Assembly (NCBI GenBank): GCA_016928525.1
Contig: JAFGKO010000329.1
Span: forward strand, 1 to 21,425
Reading direction: 5' to 3'
Length of the DNA: 21,425 nt
DNA from: Anaerolineales bacterium
Lineage (GTDB): Bacteria; Chloroflexota; Anaerolineae; Anaerolineales; Villigracilaceae
The position numbers were made by a program, and so were the translations under genes. The first letter of the stretch is position 1. Each line of letters begins with the position of its first letter. A model generated the notes under the pieces. It saw only the letters and a list, made by a program, of their open reading frames with translations, did not search any database and was not told the origin of the DNA. Of this stretch, positions 15,383 through 21,425 are shown piece by piece.

Positions 15383-16743
15383 GCAGGCAGTTCCAACGAA
15401 ATCGGGTTCGTTTCCTCGAATTTTAACGGACAACCGCCGCCACATTCAGCCAGCAATCCGCAGCCATCACACTTGGCGGGCAATCCTTTGCGCTCGCGCA
15501 GGCGTATCGACAGTTCGTGGTTCCAGATCGAATCCCAATCGTCGTCGAGTATATTACCCAACGAGGTGTAATAGGACTGACACGGGAGCACGTTCCCATT
15601 CGATTCGATGCACATGCTGTACAGCGCGGCAGTGCAGCCTTTGACGCCCAGGTTTTGCCGGGTCGGGTCGAACTGACAATATTGCGTAGGCGTGTACCAG
15701 ATCAGCTTTTGCCCACGCGATTCGGTCTTCTGGATGGCGATATCCAGGATGGGCTGCAACTCGCTTTCAGCCAGGCCGGTGCCAACCGTCAGACCGTTAC
15801 CGGAATAGATGAGCGCGTTCAGGCCGACGGTCGGCACGCCCAGGTCTGCCAGGAAATCCAGCGTATCCGGGATGGTGTCCACGTTGGTGCGCAGCATGGT
15901 GGTGTTGGTCATCACGTACAGCGGGCTGGCAAGCACATTCTTCAATCCCTGGATGGTCTGCTTGTGGGCACCTTTGGCGCGCATCATCTGGTCATGTACT
16001 TCGGGTACTGAAGATTCTACCGTGATTTGCACATGGTCCAAGCCAGCGTCGAGCAGTTGCTGCACATATTTCATGTCGGCCAGGCGACGCGCATTGGTGT
16101 TCAGGCCGGTGATCTGCCCATTCTTCTCGGCGTGAGCGATCAGCTCAGGCAAGTCGTTTCGCAAGGTGGCTTCGCCGCCAGTAAAGACGACATGGGGTAC
16201 GCCCAAATCCCACAGTTTGTCCAGGATGTCCTTCCAGGCGGCAGTGGTCAGTTCGGGGAAATCCCGCCCACGGGCGTTATAGCAGTGCGCGCAGTCGTTG
16301 TTGCAGCGATAGGTGATTGCCAGGTCCATGCGATAGGGCGCAAACGGGCGCGCGCTGAAGGGCATGATGGTATCCAGTTCCAGTTCATGCACGGGACAGG
16401 CGCCATCTGGCCGCAGGAGTTCTTCAAGTTGCAGGTTGAAGGCTGAAAGGTCACTGCGCGCCTGACTTGCGCTGACGCGGTATTCACGTTGGATCGCTTT
16501 TATCGCATCCTTTTCATCTACTTTTTCCAATAAAAGCCAGGCCATCAACGCCGCAGTCGGGTTCAGGTGCATGACTCGGTTGGCGTTGACCACCAGCGTG
16601 CCGTGACCGTCCGCGTCCATACGCAGGTGCACGCGGGATTTCTCGCCCGGGTTTTCGATGGCGTAGTGATACAAGCCCGACGACGGACCGTGGACAGTGG
16701 ATGGTGGAGCGAAAATCGATTTGAGTCTGTCTGCAATCGTCAT
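15379..16743 (-). CDS. PqqD-domain radical SAM/SPASM maturase
   Basis: A 454-residue enzyme (numbered from the ATG at 16743, preferred over 16758 because GAGGA lies 8 bases before it and the N-terminus then lines up with the paralogue). Residues about 35-110 form a PqqD-like winged-helix domain, the RiPP recognition element that binds leader peptides in related systems. The radical SAM motif is RCNNDCAHCY with Cys147, Cys151 and Cys154; GGE is at 189-191 in VVFTGGEATLR. The C-terminal SPASM domain has Cys370, 378, 388, 425, 428, 434 and 438, enough for two auxiliary [4Fe-4S] clusters. Such enzymes install thioether or carbon-carbon links in peptides. It directly follows the gene for the membrane protein with the Cys-Ala tail, its most likely substrate, and is coupled by ATGA to the PAS-like gene. 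Confidence 0.92.
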   Translation of the reverse strand: MTIADRLKSIFAPPSTVHGPSSGLYHYAIENPGEKSRVHLRMDADGHGTLVVNANRVMHLNPTAALMAWLLLEKVDEKDAIKAIQREYRVSASQARSDLSAFNLQLEELLRPDGACPVHELELDTIMPFSARPFAPYRMDLAITYRCNNDCAHCYNARGRDFPELTTAAWKDILDKLWDLGVPHVVFTGGEATLRNDLPELIAHAEKNGQITGLNTNARRLADMKYVQQLLDAGLDHVQITVESSVPEVHDQMMRAKGAHKQTIQGLKNVLASPLYVMTNTTMLRTNVDTIPDTLDFLADLGVPTVGLNALIYSGNGLTVGTGLAESELQPILDIAIQKTESRGQKLIWYTPTQYCQFDPTRQNLGVKGCTAALYSMCIESNGNVLPCQSYYTSLGNILDDDWDSIWNHELSIRLRERKGLPAKCDGCGLLAECGGGCPLKFEETNPISLELPA

Positions 16744-16758
16744 ACCATTAATCCTCAT

Positions 16759-16793
16759 CAGTGTTCACTGAACACTGAACACTGAACACTGAC
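16759..16793. repeat. Heptamer repeat and 19-base palindrome between tail protein and maturase genes
   Basis: CACTGAA is repeated three times from 16766, with a fourth copy CACTGAC ending at 16793. CAGTGTTC 16759-16766 also pairs with GAACACTG 16770-16777 around ACT, a perfect 8-bp stem. The repeat fills the gap between the stop of the DUF2207-like gene and the radical SAM start. A stem here could lower maturase expression relative to substrate; that is inference. Confidence 0.7.
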
Positions 16794-18448
16794 TACCGTC
16801 CTCCCCCCGCACAAGCGCAGGCGCAACCGGCGCAGGCGCAGGCACAGGCGCATCCGCCGCCGGAACGGCTGCCGCTACTACGCGATGGTGGCGGCGGCGG
16901 GTTGGTCTTGTTGGTCACGCGACTGGTGAAATCCCCCACGTTGCCGATCACTTTCTGGGAAAAATTCTGTACGCCGCCTACTACCGAGGCAGCGAAGTCT
17001 GCGCCGGGCAGCCCGCTGGGGCGTGAAGAAGGCGCGGAACTACCCACTGAAACGGGACGAACTCCACCAGTCGAACGACCATAGCCAGGATCATAGCTCC
17101 CCCACCACATGGGAACAAAGACCGGACCAGTAAAGGTGCGGCGCGCGCGGTCGTCGTAGTCCTTGTCGAGCATGGTCCATTCCATGGTATCGTCGAGTAG
17201 CTGGCTTTGCACTTCGGGCGTATCTGCCGCAGCGATCTGCGCCCAGGCGCGTTCCATGATTCCTTTATAGAAGTCGACCGTCTCTTTGCGGCTGAAGCCT
17301 TTCATCTTCTCGGAAACCGCCTTCACCAGCTTGATGGTCATATCTTGTAAATCTACGCGGCGTTGCTTGAGATTGGCCTCCGGGCGGAAGGCGCCCAGGA
17401 ATTGTTTTTCATATTCGTACAGGCCTTCGGGCAAGGGTTCGGTGATCTTCAACTTGAGCGGATCACGCGTCTCGACTTCGGCTGCGCCCTTTTTAACGAT
17501 ACCGAATAAGATCATGGTCATGACCTTATCGAGCGGTTGTTCCATCAGGATAGCGGCTTCGACCGCCGTCAGCCCGCGCTTGATGCCGTGCCCTTCGATG
17601 GTGATCTTGGGCGGCAAATACTTCAGCTTGCGGCGCTGCCCGTTGATGACACTCAAAACCGGTATGCCGAAGAACATGAAGGCGAAAAAGCCACAGCAGC
17701 CCAAATTTATGATGGTATCGAAATCAATGGAAGGGGCCGTGAAGACCGGTTCTGTTTGGATAGCGGAAGCAGGCACATAGGTCTTGGGGAAGGAAGCGCC
17801 AAATTTATACTGCGTGTAAGCATTAGCATTCGGATTATTCCAGGTGTAGGTCACGCGCCCGGTGCTGTCCAACGCCGTCTCGGGTTCGGAAGGGAATCCG
17901 GACGGCGCGCCATGCCATTTGGGCTCCTCCGTACCCACGCCGGGCGGCAGGTGGAAGACGACCGTCAAGTTTGTGCTGCCGGTGACGTACTGGCTGCCAA
18001 AATAGGTCGGCGCAAAGACGGCGCTGGCATAAGTCTCGTCTTCACTGTCGGTGTACAAGACATTGTTGATGCGCCCCACTCGCACATGGACCGTGCCGCG
18101 GCTCCCCGGACCGATGGCCTGCCCCCCCATCACAACGGCGAATCCAGAGCCCGAACCCTGGTACTCGCCACGATCGACGTTTACTGCTGATCCATTGACA
18201 TCCGCACTGACGGTGCCCATATCGAAGGAACTGTTAGGCATGCCCATGTCCACGAAGTCGATGACGTGCGCGCCCGGCTGGTTGTTGAAGACCAGCGTGT
18301 AGTCAAGCGAGAGCGTGCCGTCCTCATTCCAGTAGACATGGACAGTTTCCTCTTCTACGCCGAAATAGTAGTCCTGGGCAAGCGCGCTAGTTGTCAAGCC
18401 GAACGCAAGGATGAAGACCAGCACAATCGCTAAAAGTTTGTTCCTCAT
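16793..18448 (-). CDS. DUF2207-like membrane protein with C-terminal Cys-Ala repeat tail
   Basis: A 551-residue protein. Residues 1-24 are a signal peptide (LTTSALAQ). An extracytoplasmic beta-rich domain (about 25-225) is followed by one membrane segment (about 245-268, INLGCCGFFAFMFFGIPVLSVI) and a basic stop-transfer stretch (NGQRRKLKYLPPK), so the rest should be cytosolic. Residues 278-430 contain GLTAVEAAILMEQPLDKVMTM and a helix-rich region, as in the cytosolic half of DUF2207 proteins. A Pro/Ser/Gly linker (510-532) leads to the tail CACACACAGCACACA at 533-547, with Cys at 533, 535, 537, 539, 542, 544 and 546, then GGGR. DUF2207-type proteins often end in Gly/Ser-rich tails; alternating Cys-Ala is unusual. 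The next gene is a PqqD/radical SAM maturase. GGGAGGG precedes the ATG by 5 bases. Confidence 0.87.
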   Translation of the reverse strand: MRNKLLAIVLVFILAFGLTTSALAQDYYFGVEEETVHVYWNEDGTLSLDYTLVFNNQPGAHVIDFVDMGMPNSSFDMGTVSADVNGSAVNVDRGEYQGSGSGFAVVMGGQAIGPGSRGTVHVRVGRINNVLYTDSEDETYASAVFAPTYFGSQYVTGSTNLTVVFHLPPGVGTEEPKWHGAPSGFPSEPETALDSTGRVTYTWNNPNANAYTQYKFGASFPKTYVPASAIQTEPVFTAPSIDFDTIINLGCCGFFAFMFFGIPVLSVINGQRRKLKYLPPKITIEGHGIKRGLTAVEAAILMEQPLDKVMTMILFGIVKKGAAEVETRDPLKLKITEPLPEGLYEYEKQFLGAFRPEANLKQRRVDLQDMTIKLVKAVSEKMKGFSRKETVDFYKGIMERAWAQIAAADTPEVQSQLLDDTMEWTMLDKDYDDRARRTFTGPVFVPMWWGSYDPGYGRSTGGVRPVSVGSSAPSSRPSGLPGADFAASVVGGVQNFSQKVIGNVGDFTSRVTNKTNPPPPPSRSSGSRSGGGCACACACAGCACACAGGGR

Positions 18449-18496
18449 AACGACCCTCCCATAACATAAATCGTCAATTGAAAATCGTAAATTGCT

Positions 18497-18898
18497 TCAC
18501 CACTTGGGTTCTTCGGTGAGTTGATAAGCCGTATTGCAATAGGGACAATTGACCATCGGCGCGCCGTTGACCAGTTTGATGTCATTGGCGCTCAACACGC
18601 CGCCGCAGGATTTACATTTCATCTCTTCGATCTTGGTATCGCCGGGCAGATCGACCTGCATGGTGACTTGCTGCACCACTTCGGTTTTTTGCCCGCGCAT
18701 GGCCAGGTAGACCAGGCCCGCGCCGCCGCCAATTAGCAAAATGCCAAAGCAGCCAAGTCCAGTACCCAGGGGAACCCAGTTTTGCTGTCCCTGCGAAGGA
18801 TCAGTGGAACCAATGACTGCAAAAGCACCATAAACTACCAGACATAGTCCGATCAAGAATAAGATGCCCGCCCCAATGTAAAGCAATGTCTTTGACAT
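18497..18898 (-). CDS. Small membrane protein with C-terminal zinc ribbon
   Basis: A 133-residue protein with two membrane segments (residues about 6-29 and 45-67) and a cytosolic C-terminal domain. Cys95, Cys98 (KCKSCGG) and Cys118, Cys121 (NCPYCNTAY) form a zinc-ribbon pair of knuckles with normal spacing. The family is not recognised; similar membrane/zinc-ribbon proteins are common next to DUF2207-like genes. It is the first gene of the operon: GGAGG lies 4 bases before the ATG, and a plausible promoter lies 50 bases further upstream. The DUF2207-like gene starts 48 bases after its stop. Confidence 0.82.
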   Translation of the reverse strand: MSKTLLYIGAGILFLIGLCLVVYGAFAVIGSTDPSQGQQNWVPLGTGLGCFGILLIGGGAGLVYLAMRGQKTEVVQQVTMQVDLPGDTKIEEMKCKSCGGVLSANDIKLVNGAPMVNCPYCNTAYQLTEEPKW

Positions 18899-18948
18899 AA
18901 AGCCTCCATGTGGATGATTTCTATTGAAATATACGCTAAATCTTACCT

Positions 18949-18977
18949 AATGTAGCATTTTCCCCCGTTTTCGGCAA
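18949..18977 (-). promoter_or_regulatory. Candidate promoter of the radical SAM/Cys-Ala tail operon
   Basis: On the minus strand TTGCCG (18977-18972) and TACATT (18954-18949) are 17 bases apart; each matches four of six consensus positions. Transcription would start near 18942, leaving about 44 bases of leader. Confidence 0.4.
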
Positions 18978-19034
18978 TTGACTTTTGTCTTGATTTTGTA
19001 CTATGTTGGTCAGAAAAGATTACGGCATTTAAGA

Positions 19035-19065
19035 GCTCATGCGGGGTCTAAGACCCCGCATGAGC
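19035..19065. repeat. Perfect 14-bp hairpin
   Basis: GCTCATGCGGGGTC 19035-19048 pairs perfectly with GACCCCGCATGAGC 19052-19065 around TAA. It lies in the 275-base gap between the two minus-strand operons, about 110 bases after the PII-like stop. It could terminate the antiporter/PII transcript, although the tail after it on the minus strand (TCTTAAATGCC) is only partly T-rich; the rest of this gap also holds the inverted repeat at 19079-19160. Confidence 0.7.
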
Positions 19066-19078
19066 GGTATATTCGCGT

Positions 19079-19160
19079 TGAGCGGAGGCTTGAGTGTAAC
19101 GAAAGCCGCAGTCGAAGCGTGAAGGCTCTTCGACTACGCTCCCTTTGGTCGCTCCGCTTA
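19079..19160. repeat. Imperfect inverted repeat of a dispersed palindrome
   Basis: AGTCGAAG 19110-19117 pairs with CTTCGACT 19128-19135, and the outer arms TGAGCGGAG 19079-19087 and CTCCGCTTA 19152-19160 are complementary at eight of nine positions. The arms resemble GAGCGGAG...GTCGAAG palindromes that are scattered through many bacterial genomes. It ends 13 bases before the PII-like stop codon. Confidence 0.6.
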
Positions 19161-19173
19161 GGGCAAATGCAGC

Positions 19174-19524
19174 TTACAAATTCTTCTCCAACCCATACAC
19201 CTGCGCGGTAGGCAAGACCACCAGGATGCCGGTATTCGGCTGGTTCAATTCGCCGACCACCCTCTGCGTGGCATCTACAATCTTATTCAACATCTCATCG
19301 TCCTTCACGATAGTGAACAGCGTGCGATGATAATCCTCTATGCGCTTGTAGAAATCGTCCAGGCCGGGCATGAGCGGGATATCATCGCGAAAGCCGTGGT
19401 TTAACATACGGTTCATTCCGGTGCTGACCATTACGGTCGCGCCGCCGGTCCCGGCTTCTTCCCAGGCGTTTAACAAGTCTTCGAGTTTATCGGGGTCGTC
19501 CATTACAAACAAGATCAGGTACAT
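19174..19524 (-). CDS. PII-like (GlnB-fold) signalling protein
   Basis: A 116-residue protein with the ferredoxin-like layout of PII proteins: strand MYLILFVMDD, helix PDKLEDLLNAWEEAG, strand ATVMVS, a loop in place of the T-loop (TGMNRMLNHGFRDDIPLMPG), helix and strand YHRTLFTIVKDDEMLNKIVDATQRVV, and a final strand NTGILVVLPTAQVYGL like the C-terminal TGxGxIFV region. The classical PII T-loop with its uridylylated tyrosine is not recognisable, so this is a divergent member. AAGGAGG lies 7 bases before the ATG, inside the end of the antiporter gene, and only two bases separate the genes. PII-like proteins next to transporters usually bind nucleotides or metabolites and gate the transporter; that is the likely role here. 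Confidence 0.78.
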   Translation of the reverse strand: MYLILFVMDDPDKLEDLLNAWEEAGTGGATVMVSTGMNRMLNHGFRDDIPLMPGLDDFYKRIEDYHRTLFTIVKDDEMLNKIVDATQRVVGELNQPNTGILVVLPTAQVYGLEKNL

Positions 19525-19526
19525 GA

Positions 19527-20753
19527 CTAGGCCTCCTTCCCTTCGGCAGGGTGCTCTTCTTCAATTTTCTTTTTCGGCTCGGCGAACAAGGCGCGCAGCA
19601 TCGGCGGTGTGACGATGGTAGTCGCCAGCACCATGCCGACAATGGCGGAAAATTCTTCCCCTGTGATCAACCCCGCGCCAATGCCCACGTTGGCAACAAT
19701 CAGGCCGACCTCACCGCGCGAGACCATCCCGGCGCCCAACTGCCAAGCTTCGCGCCATGAAAAGCCAGCCCAGCGCGCGCCCAAGCCAGAACCAAAGAAT
19801 TTGCTGGCAATGGCTACAAGGATGATCACAGCGGTCATTAGTAAGGCTTCCCCTTCCAGGTCGCGGACATTGACTGCCAGCCCAATGCTGACGAAGAAGA
19901 TTGGCACGAACAAACCGTATGCCAGCGCCGAAACGCCCTGCTCCAGCCGTTCCTTTTCTTCGCAGCGGGCGAACATCAGCCCTGCCAGGAACGAGCCGGT
20001 GATGGCGGCCATCCCGCCGACCACTTCCGCGGCCACGCCGTAGAACAACAGGATGACCACTGCCAGCGAGAGCACGCCCTGGCTGATAGGCAGTTTTCTC
20101 GTGATGCGTACCAGCTTTGGCAGCACGTACAGGCCAAAGGCTGTCGAGGCGGCCAGGAAGACAATCATCTTCACCAGGATGAAGAGTATGCCGGCTGCGC
20201 TGGTCCCGCCGGCGACAACCGCCAGGGTGATCGACAGCAGCAGGATGATCAACACGTCATCGAACACGGCGGCGCCCAGCAGGCCCAGGCCCACGCGGGT
20301 GCGCAACACTTTCAACTCCATCAACGTCTGGGCGGAAATGCTGACGGAGGTGGCGCCAAGCGTCAGTCCGAGAAAGAGCGCGGCCTCCCATTCGAAGCCG
20401 AATAAGAGTCCGGTCCCGGCCCCCAGCGCTACGGGTGTGAGCACACCCATGATCCCTGATAAGGCCGAGACTTTGGTGTTGCGCGTCAATTCGTCCAGGT
20501 GCAGTTCTAAACCGGCAATGAACATCAGCAGCAATACGCCGAGTTCACCCAGTTCTTTGATCGTCTCGCCCAATTTCTCCCCTTCGATGAAGGGCAGGTG
20601 TAGCAGGTCTAGCAGCGAAGGCCCGAGCAGAATGCCCACCAGCAGCTCCCCCAGCACCGAGGGTTGGCCGAAACGCACGCTCAGGTAACCAGCCGCCTTC
20701 GCTGCCAGAAGGATGACGGCGATCAGAAAAGCAAGTTGCAGAAATATGCTCAT
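19527..20753 (-). CDS. CPA2-family cation:proton antiporter
   Basis: A 408-residue integral membrane protein of the monovalent cation:proton antiporter-2 family (Kef/NapA-like). About 12-13 hydrophobic segments run through the chain. Family landmarks are AGYLSVRFGQPSVLGELLVGI (21-41), GLELHLDEL (81-89), SVSISAQTLMEL (137-146) and the Asp pair in AAVFDDVLIILLLS (Asp165-Asp166), the ion-binding site of electrogenic members. Only the membrane domain is present: there is no RCK/TrkA-N or TrkA-C regulatory domain, and the downstream PII-like protein probably supplies regulation. AAGGAG lies a few bases before the ATG. It is transcribed away from the acyl-CoA mutase gene. Confidence 0.92.
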   Translation of the reverse strand: MSIFLQLAFLIAVILLAAKAAGYLSVRFGQPSVLGELLVGILLGPSLLDLLHLPFIEGEKLGETIKELGELGVLLLMFIAGLELHLDELTRNTKVSALSGIMGVLTPVALGAGTGLLFGFEWEAALFLGLTLGATSVSISAQTLMELKVLRTRVGLGLLGAAVFDDVLIILLLSITLAVVAGGTSAAGILFILVKMIVFLAASTAFGLYVLPKLVRITRKLPISQGVLSLAVVILLFYGVAAEVVGGMAAITGSFLAGLMFARCEEKERLEQGVSALAYGLFVPIFFVSIGLAVNVRDLEGEALLMTAVIILVAIASKFFGSGLGARWAGFSWREAWQLGAGMVSRGEVGLIVANVGIGAGLITGEEFSAIVGMVLATTIVTPPMLRALFAEPKKKIEEEHPAEGKEA

Positions 20754-20797
20754 CGGTCTCCTTTCAGTGTCAAAAGTTACTCAGTTGCCCTATTCTT

Positions 20798-20920
20798 ACC
20801 GCCAAGCCGCGGAGAACGCCAAGATTTTTTTAGTGACGCCAAGTGATCTTGGCGGTTTTGTCGATGTCCTTGGCGATCTCCCCGGCACCGCCCACCGGGG
20901 CAGGTGTGGTTTCTTGGCGG
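20798..20920. repeat. CTTGGCG/CGCCAAG palindrome cluster in divergent intergenic region
   Basis: The 332-base gap between the divergent antiporter and mutase genes holds CGCCAAG at 20800-20806 (within ACCGCCAAG), 20817-20823 and 20837-20843, and the inverse CTTGGCG at 20848-20854, 20869-20875 and 20913-20919. CCCCGG 20880-20885 can also pair with CCGGGG 20895-20900. The rest of the gap holds a possible -10 box TATACT at 20996-21001 for the mutase gene, without a convincing -35, and the REP-like element at 21027. Confidence 0.7.
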
Positions 20921-21026
20921 TTCAAGAACGTAGTCCTGAGTATAAGATGTCGAGATTTTCTCTGATTTTACTATCAAGGTCTATCAAGAAGGCTGTATAC
21001 TTATAAGAAATTCATTAGAAACCTTT

Positions 21027-21072
21027 CCTCACCCCTGCCCCTCTCCCTGGGGGAGAGGGGTCGAGGGTGAGG
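21027..21072. repeat. Dispersed palindromic (REP-like) element, copy C, complete
   Basis: Outer arms CCTCACCC 21027-21034 and GGGTGAGG 21065-21072 are perfect complements, and inner arms CCCCTCTCCC 21038-21047 and GGGAGAGGGG 21051-21060 form a 10-bp hairpin. This is the fullest of three related copies in the window. It ends 13 bases before the mutase ATG, so it would lie in that gene's leader. Confidence 0.8.
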
Positions 21073-21085
21073 GAAAAGAGGAACC

Positions 21086-21425
21086 ATGACTTTCAAAGAC
21101 GAACTTAAACGCTGGCAAGAGACCATTCTCAAAAAGACGCTTGACCGCTTCGCAGAACGGAAGGAGGAATTCAGCACATCTTCCAGCATCCCTATCCCCC
21201 GCCTCGGGCTGCCATCACAGCCTGATTCCGATTATTCCGCAGGACTCGGCTTCCCCGGCGAATACCCGTTTACGCGCGGCGTGCAGCCCACGATGTACCG
21301 CTCCCGTTTCTGGACCATGCGCCAGTACGCCGGGTTCGCCACCGCCGAGGAGTCGAACAAGCGCTACCGCTACCTGCTCGAGCAGGGACAGACCGGCCTG
21401 TCCGTCGCCTTCGACCTGCCGACCC
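21086..21425 (+). CDS. Acyl-CoA (methylmalonyl-CoA type) mutase large subunit, N-terminal part
   Basis: The gene runs off the window after 113 residues. The start [15 protein letters not shown] has GAGG 4 bases upstream. After a helical N-terminus comes [20 protein letters not shown] (residues about 60-79), then [20 protein letters not shown] and [12 protein letters not shown]. This is the conserved acyl-CoA binding part of the TIM barrel of B12-dependent acyl-CoA mutases; the [14 protein letters not shown] segment is diagnostic. Methylmalonyl-CoA mutase (propionate and odd-chain/branched acid metabolism) is the most likely member, but isobutyryl-CoA and related mutases share this segment and the specificity residues lie further on, as does any B12-binding domain. 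Confidence 0.92.
   Translation, partial: MTFKDELKRWQETILKKTLDRFAERKEEFSTSSSIPIPRLGLPSQPDSDYSAGLGFPGEYPFTRGVQPTMYRSRFWTMRQYAGFATAEESNKRYRYLLEQGQTGLSVAFDLPT

Noticed and set aside
16766..16793. Short tandem repeat considered as a CRISPR remnant
   Set aside because: Seven-base units with no spacers; no cas genes in the window.

Overview
The window looks like a chromosomal piece of a Chloroflexota bacterium, most likely Anaerolineae-like. This is inferred from gene content (PqqD-fused radical SAM proteins, DUF2207-like membrane protein, PII-like protein beside a CPA2 antiporter, acyl-CoA mutase, very large beta-helix/SdrD-type surface protein), moderate GC and numerous dispersed palindromes. No database search was possible, so the taxon is an inference.

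Layout. 1-1019 (+): the 3' end of a flavin-dependent oxidoreductase and an SRPBCC-fold protein. 1020-1564: a non-coding stretch holding a decayed tRNA-Glu tail, a good sigma70-type promoter and a ~295-nt structured leader ending in a terminator-like hairpin. 1565-7966 (+): a 2133-residue secreted modular protein (two beta-helix regions, several SdrD/Cna-B-like and DUF11-like modules, a 115-codon tandem repeat, a C-terminal thrombospondin type 1 module). 7997-8193: its terminator, a tRNA-Glu fragment, and an intact tRNA-Glu(UUC) on the minus strand with its own terminator. 8268-9797 (-): signal peptidase I, a YgiT-type zinc-finger protein and an unrecognised protein. 9849-12243 (-): lipoprotein with HEYAH motif, tyrosine phosphatase and SAM methyltransferase, joined by two ATGA stop/start overlaps.

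The most interesting block is 12292-18977 (-), a probable seven-gene operon with a candidate promoter at one end and a strong intrinsic terminator at the other. In transcription order it encodes a zinc-ribbon membrane protein; a DUF2207-like membrane protein whose predicted cytosolic C-terminus is a Cys-Ala repeat tail (7 Cys in 15 residues); a PqqD-domain radical SAM/SPASM enzyme; a small PAS-like protein; a C-terminally membrane-anchored protein; a second PqqD/radical-SAM-like protein that has lost all three cluster cysteines and the SPASM cysteines; and a C_GCAxxG_C_C putative redox protein. My reading, as inference, is a post-translational modification system in which an RRE-bearing radical SAM enzyme, possibly helped by its cysteine-less paralogue, modifies the Cys-Ala tail of a membrane protein rather than a free RiPP precursor peptide.

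18978-21425: palindromic intergenic repeats, a PII-like protein translationally coupled to a CPA2 cation:proton antiporter (-), a repeat-rich intergenic region, and the start of an acyl-CoA (methylmalonyl-CoA type) mutase large subunit (+) that runs off the window.
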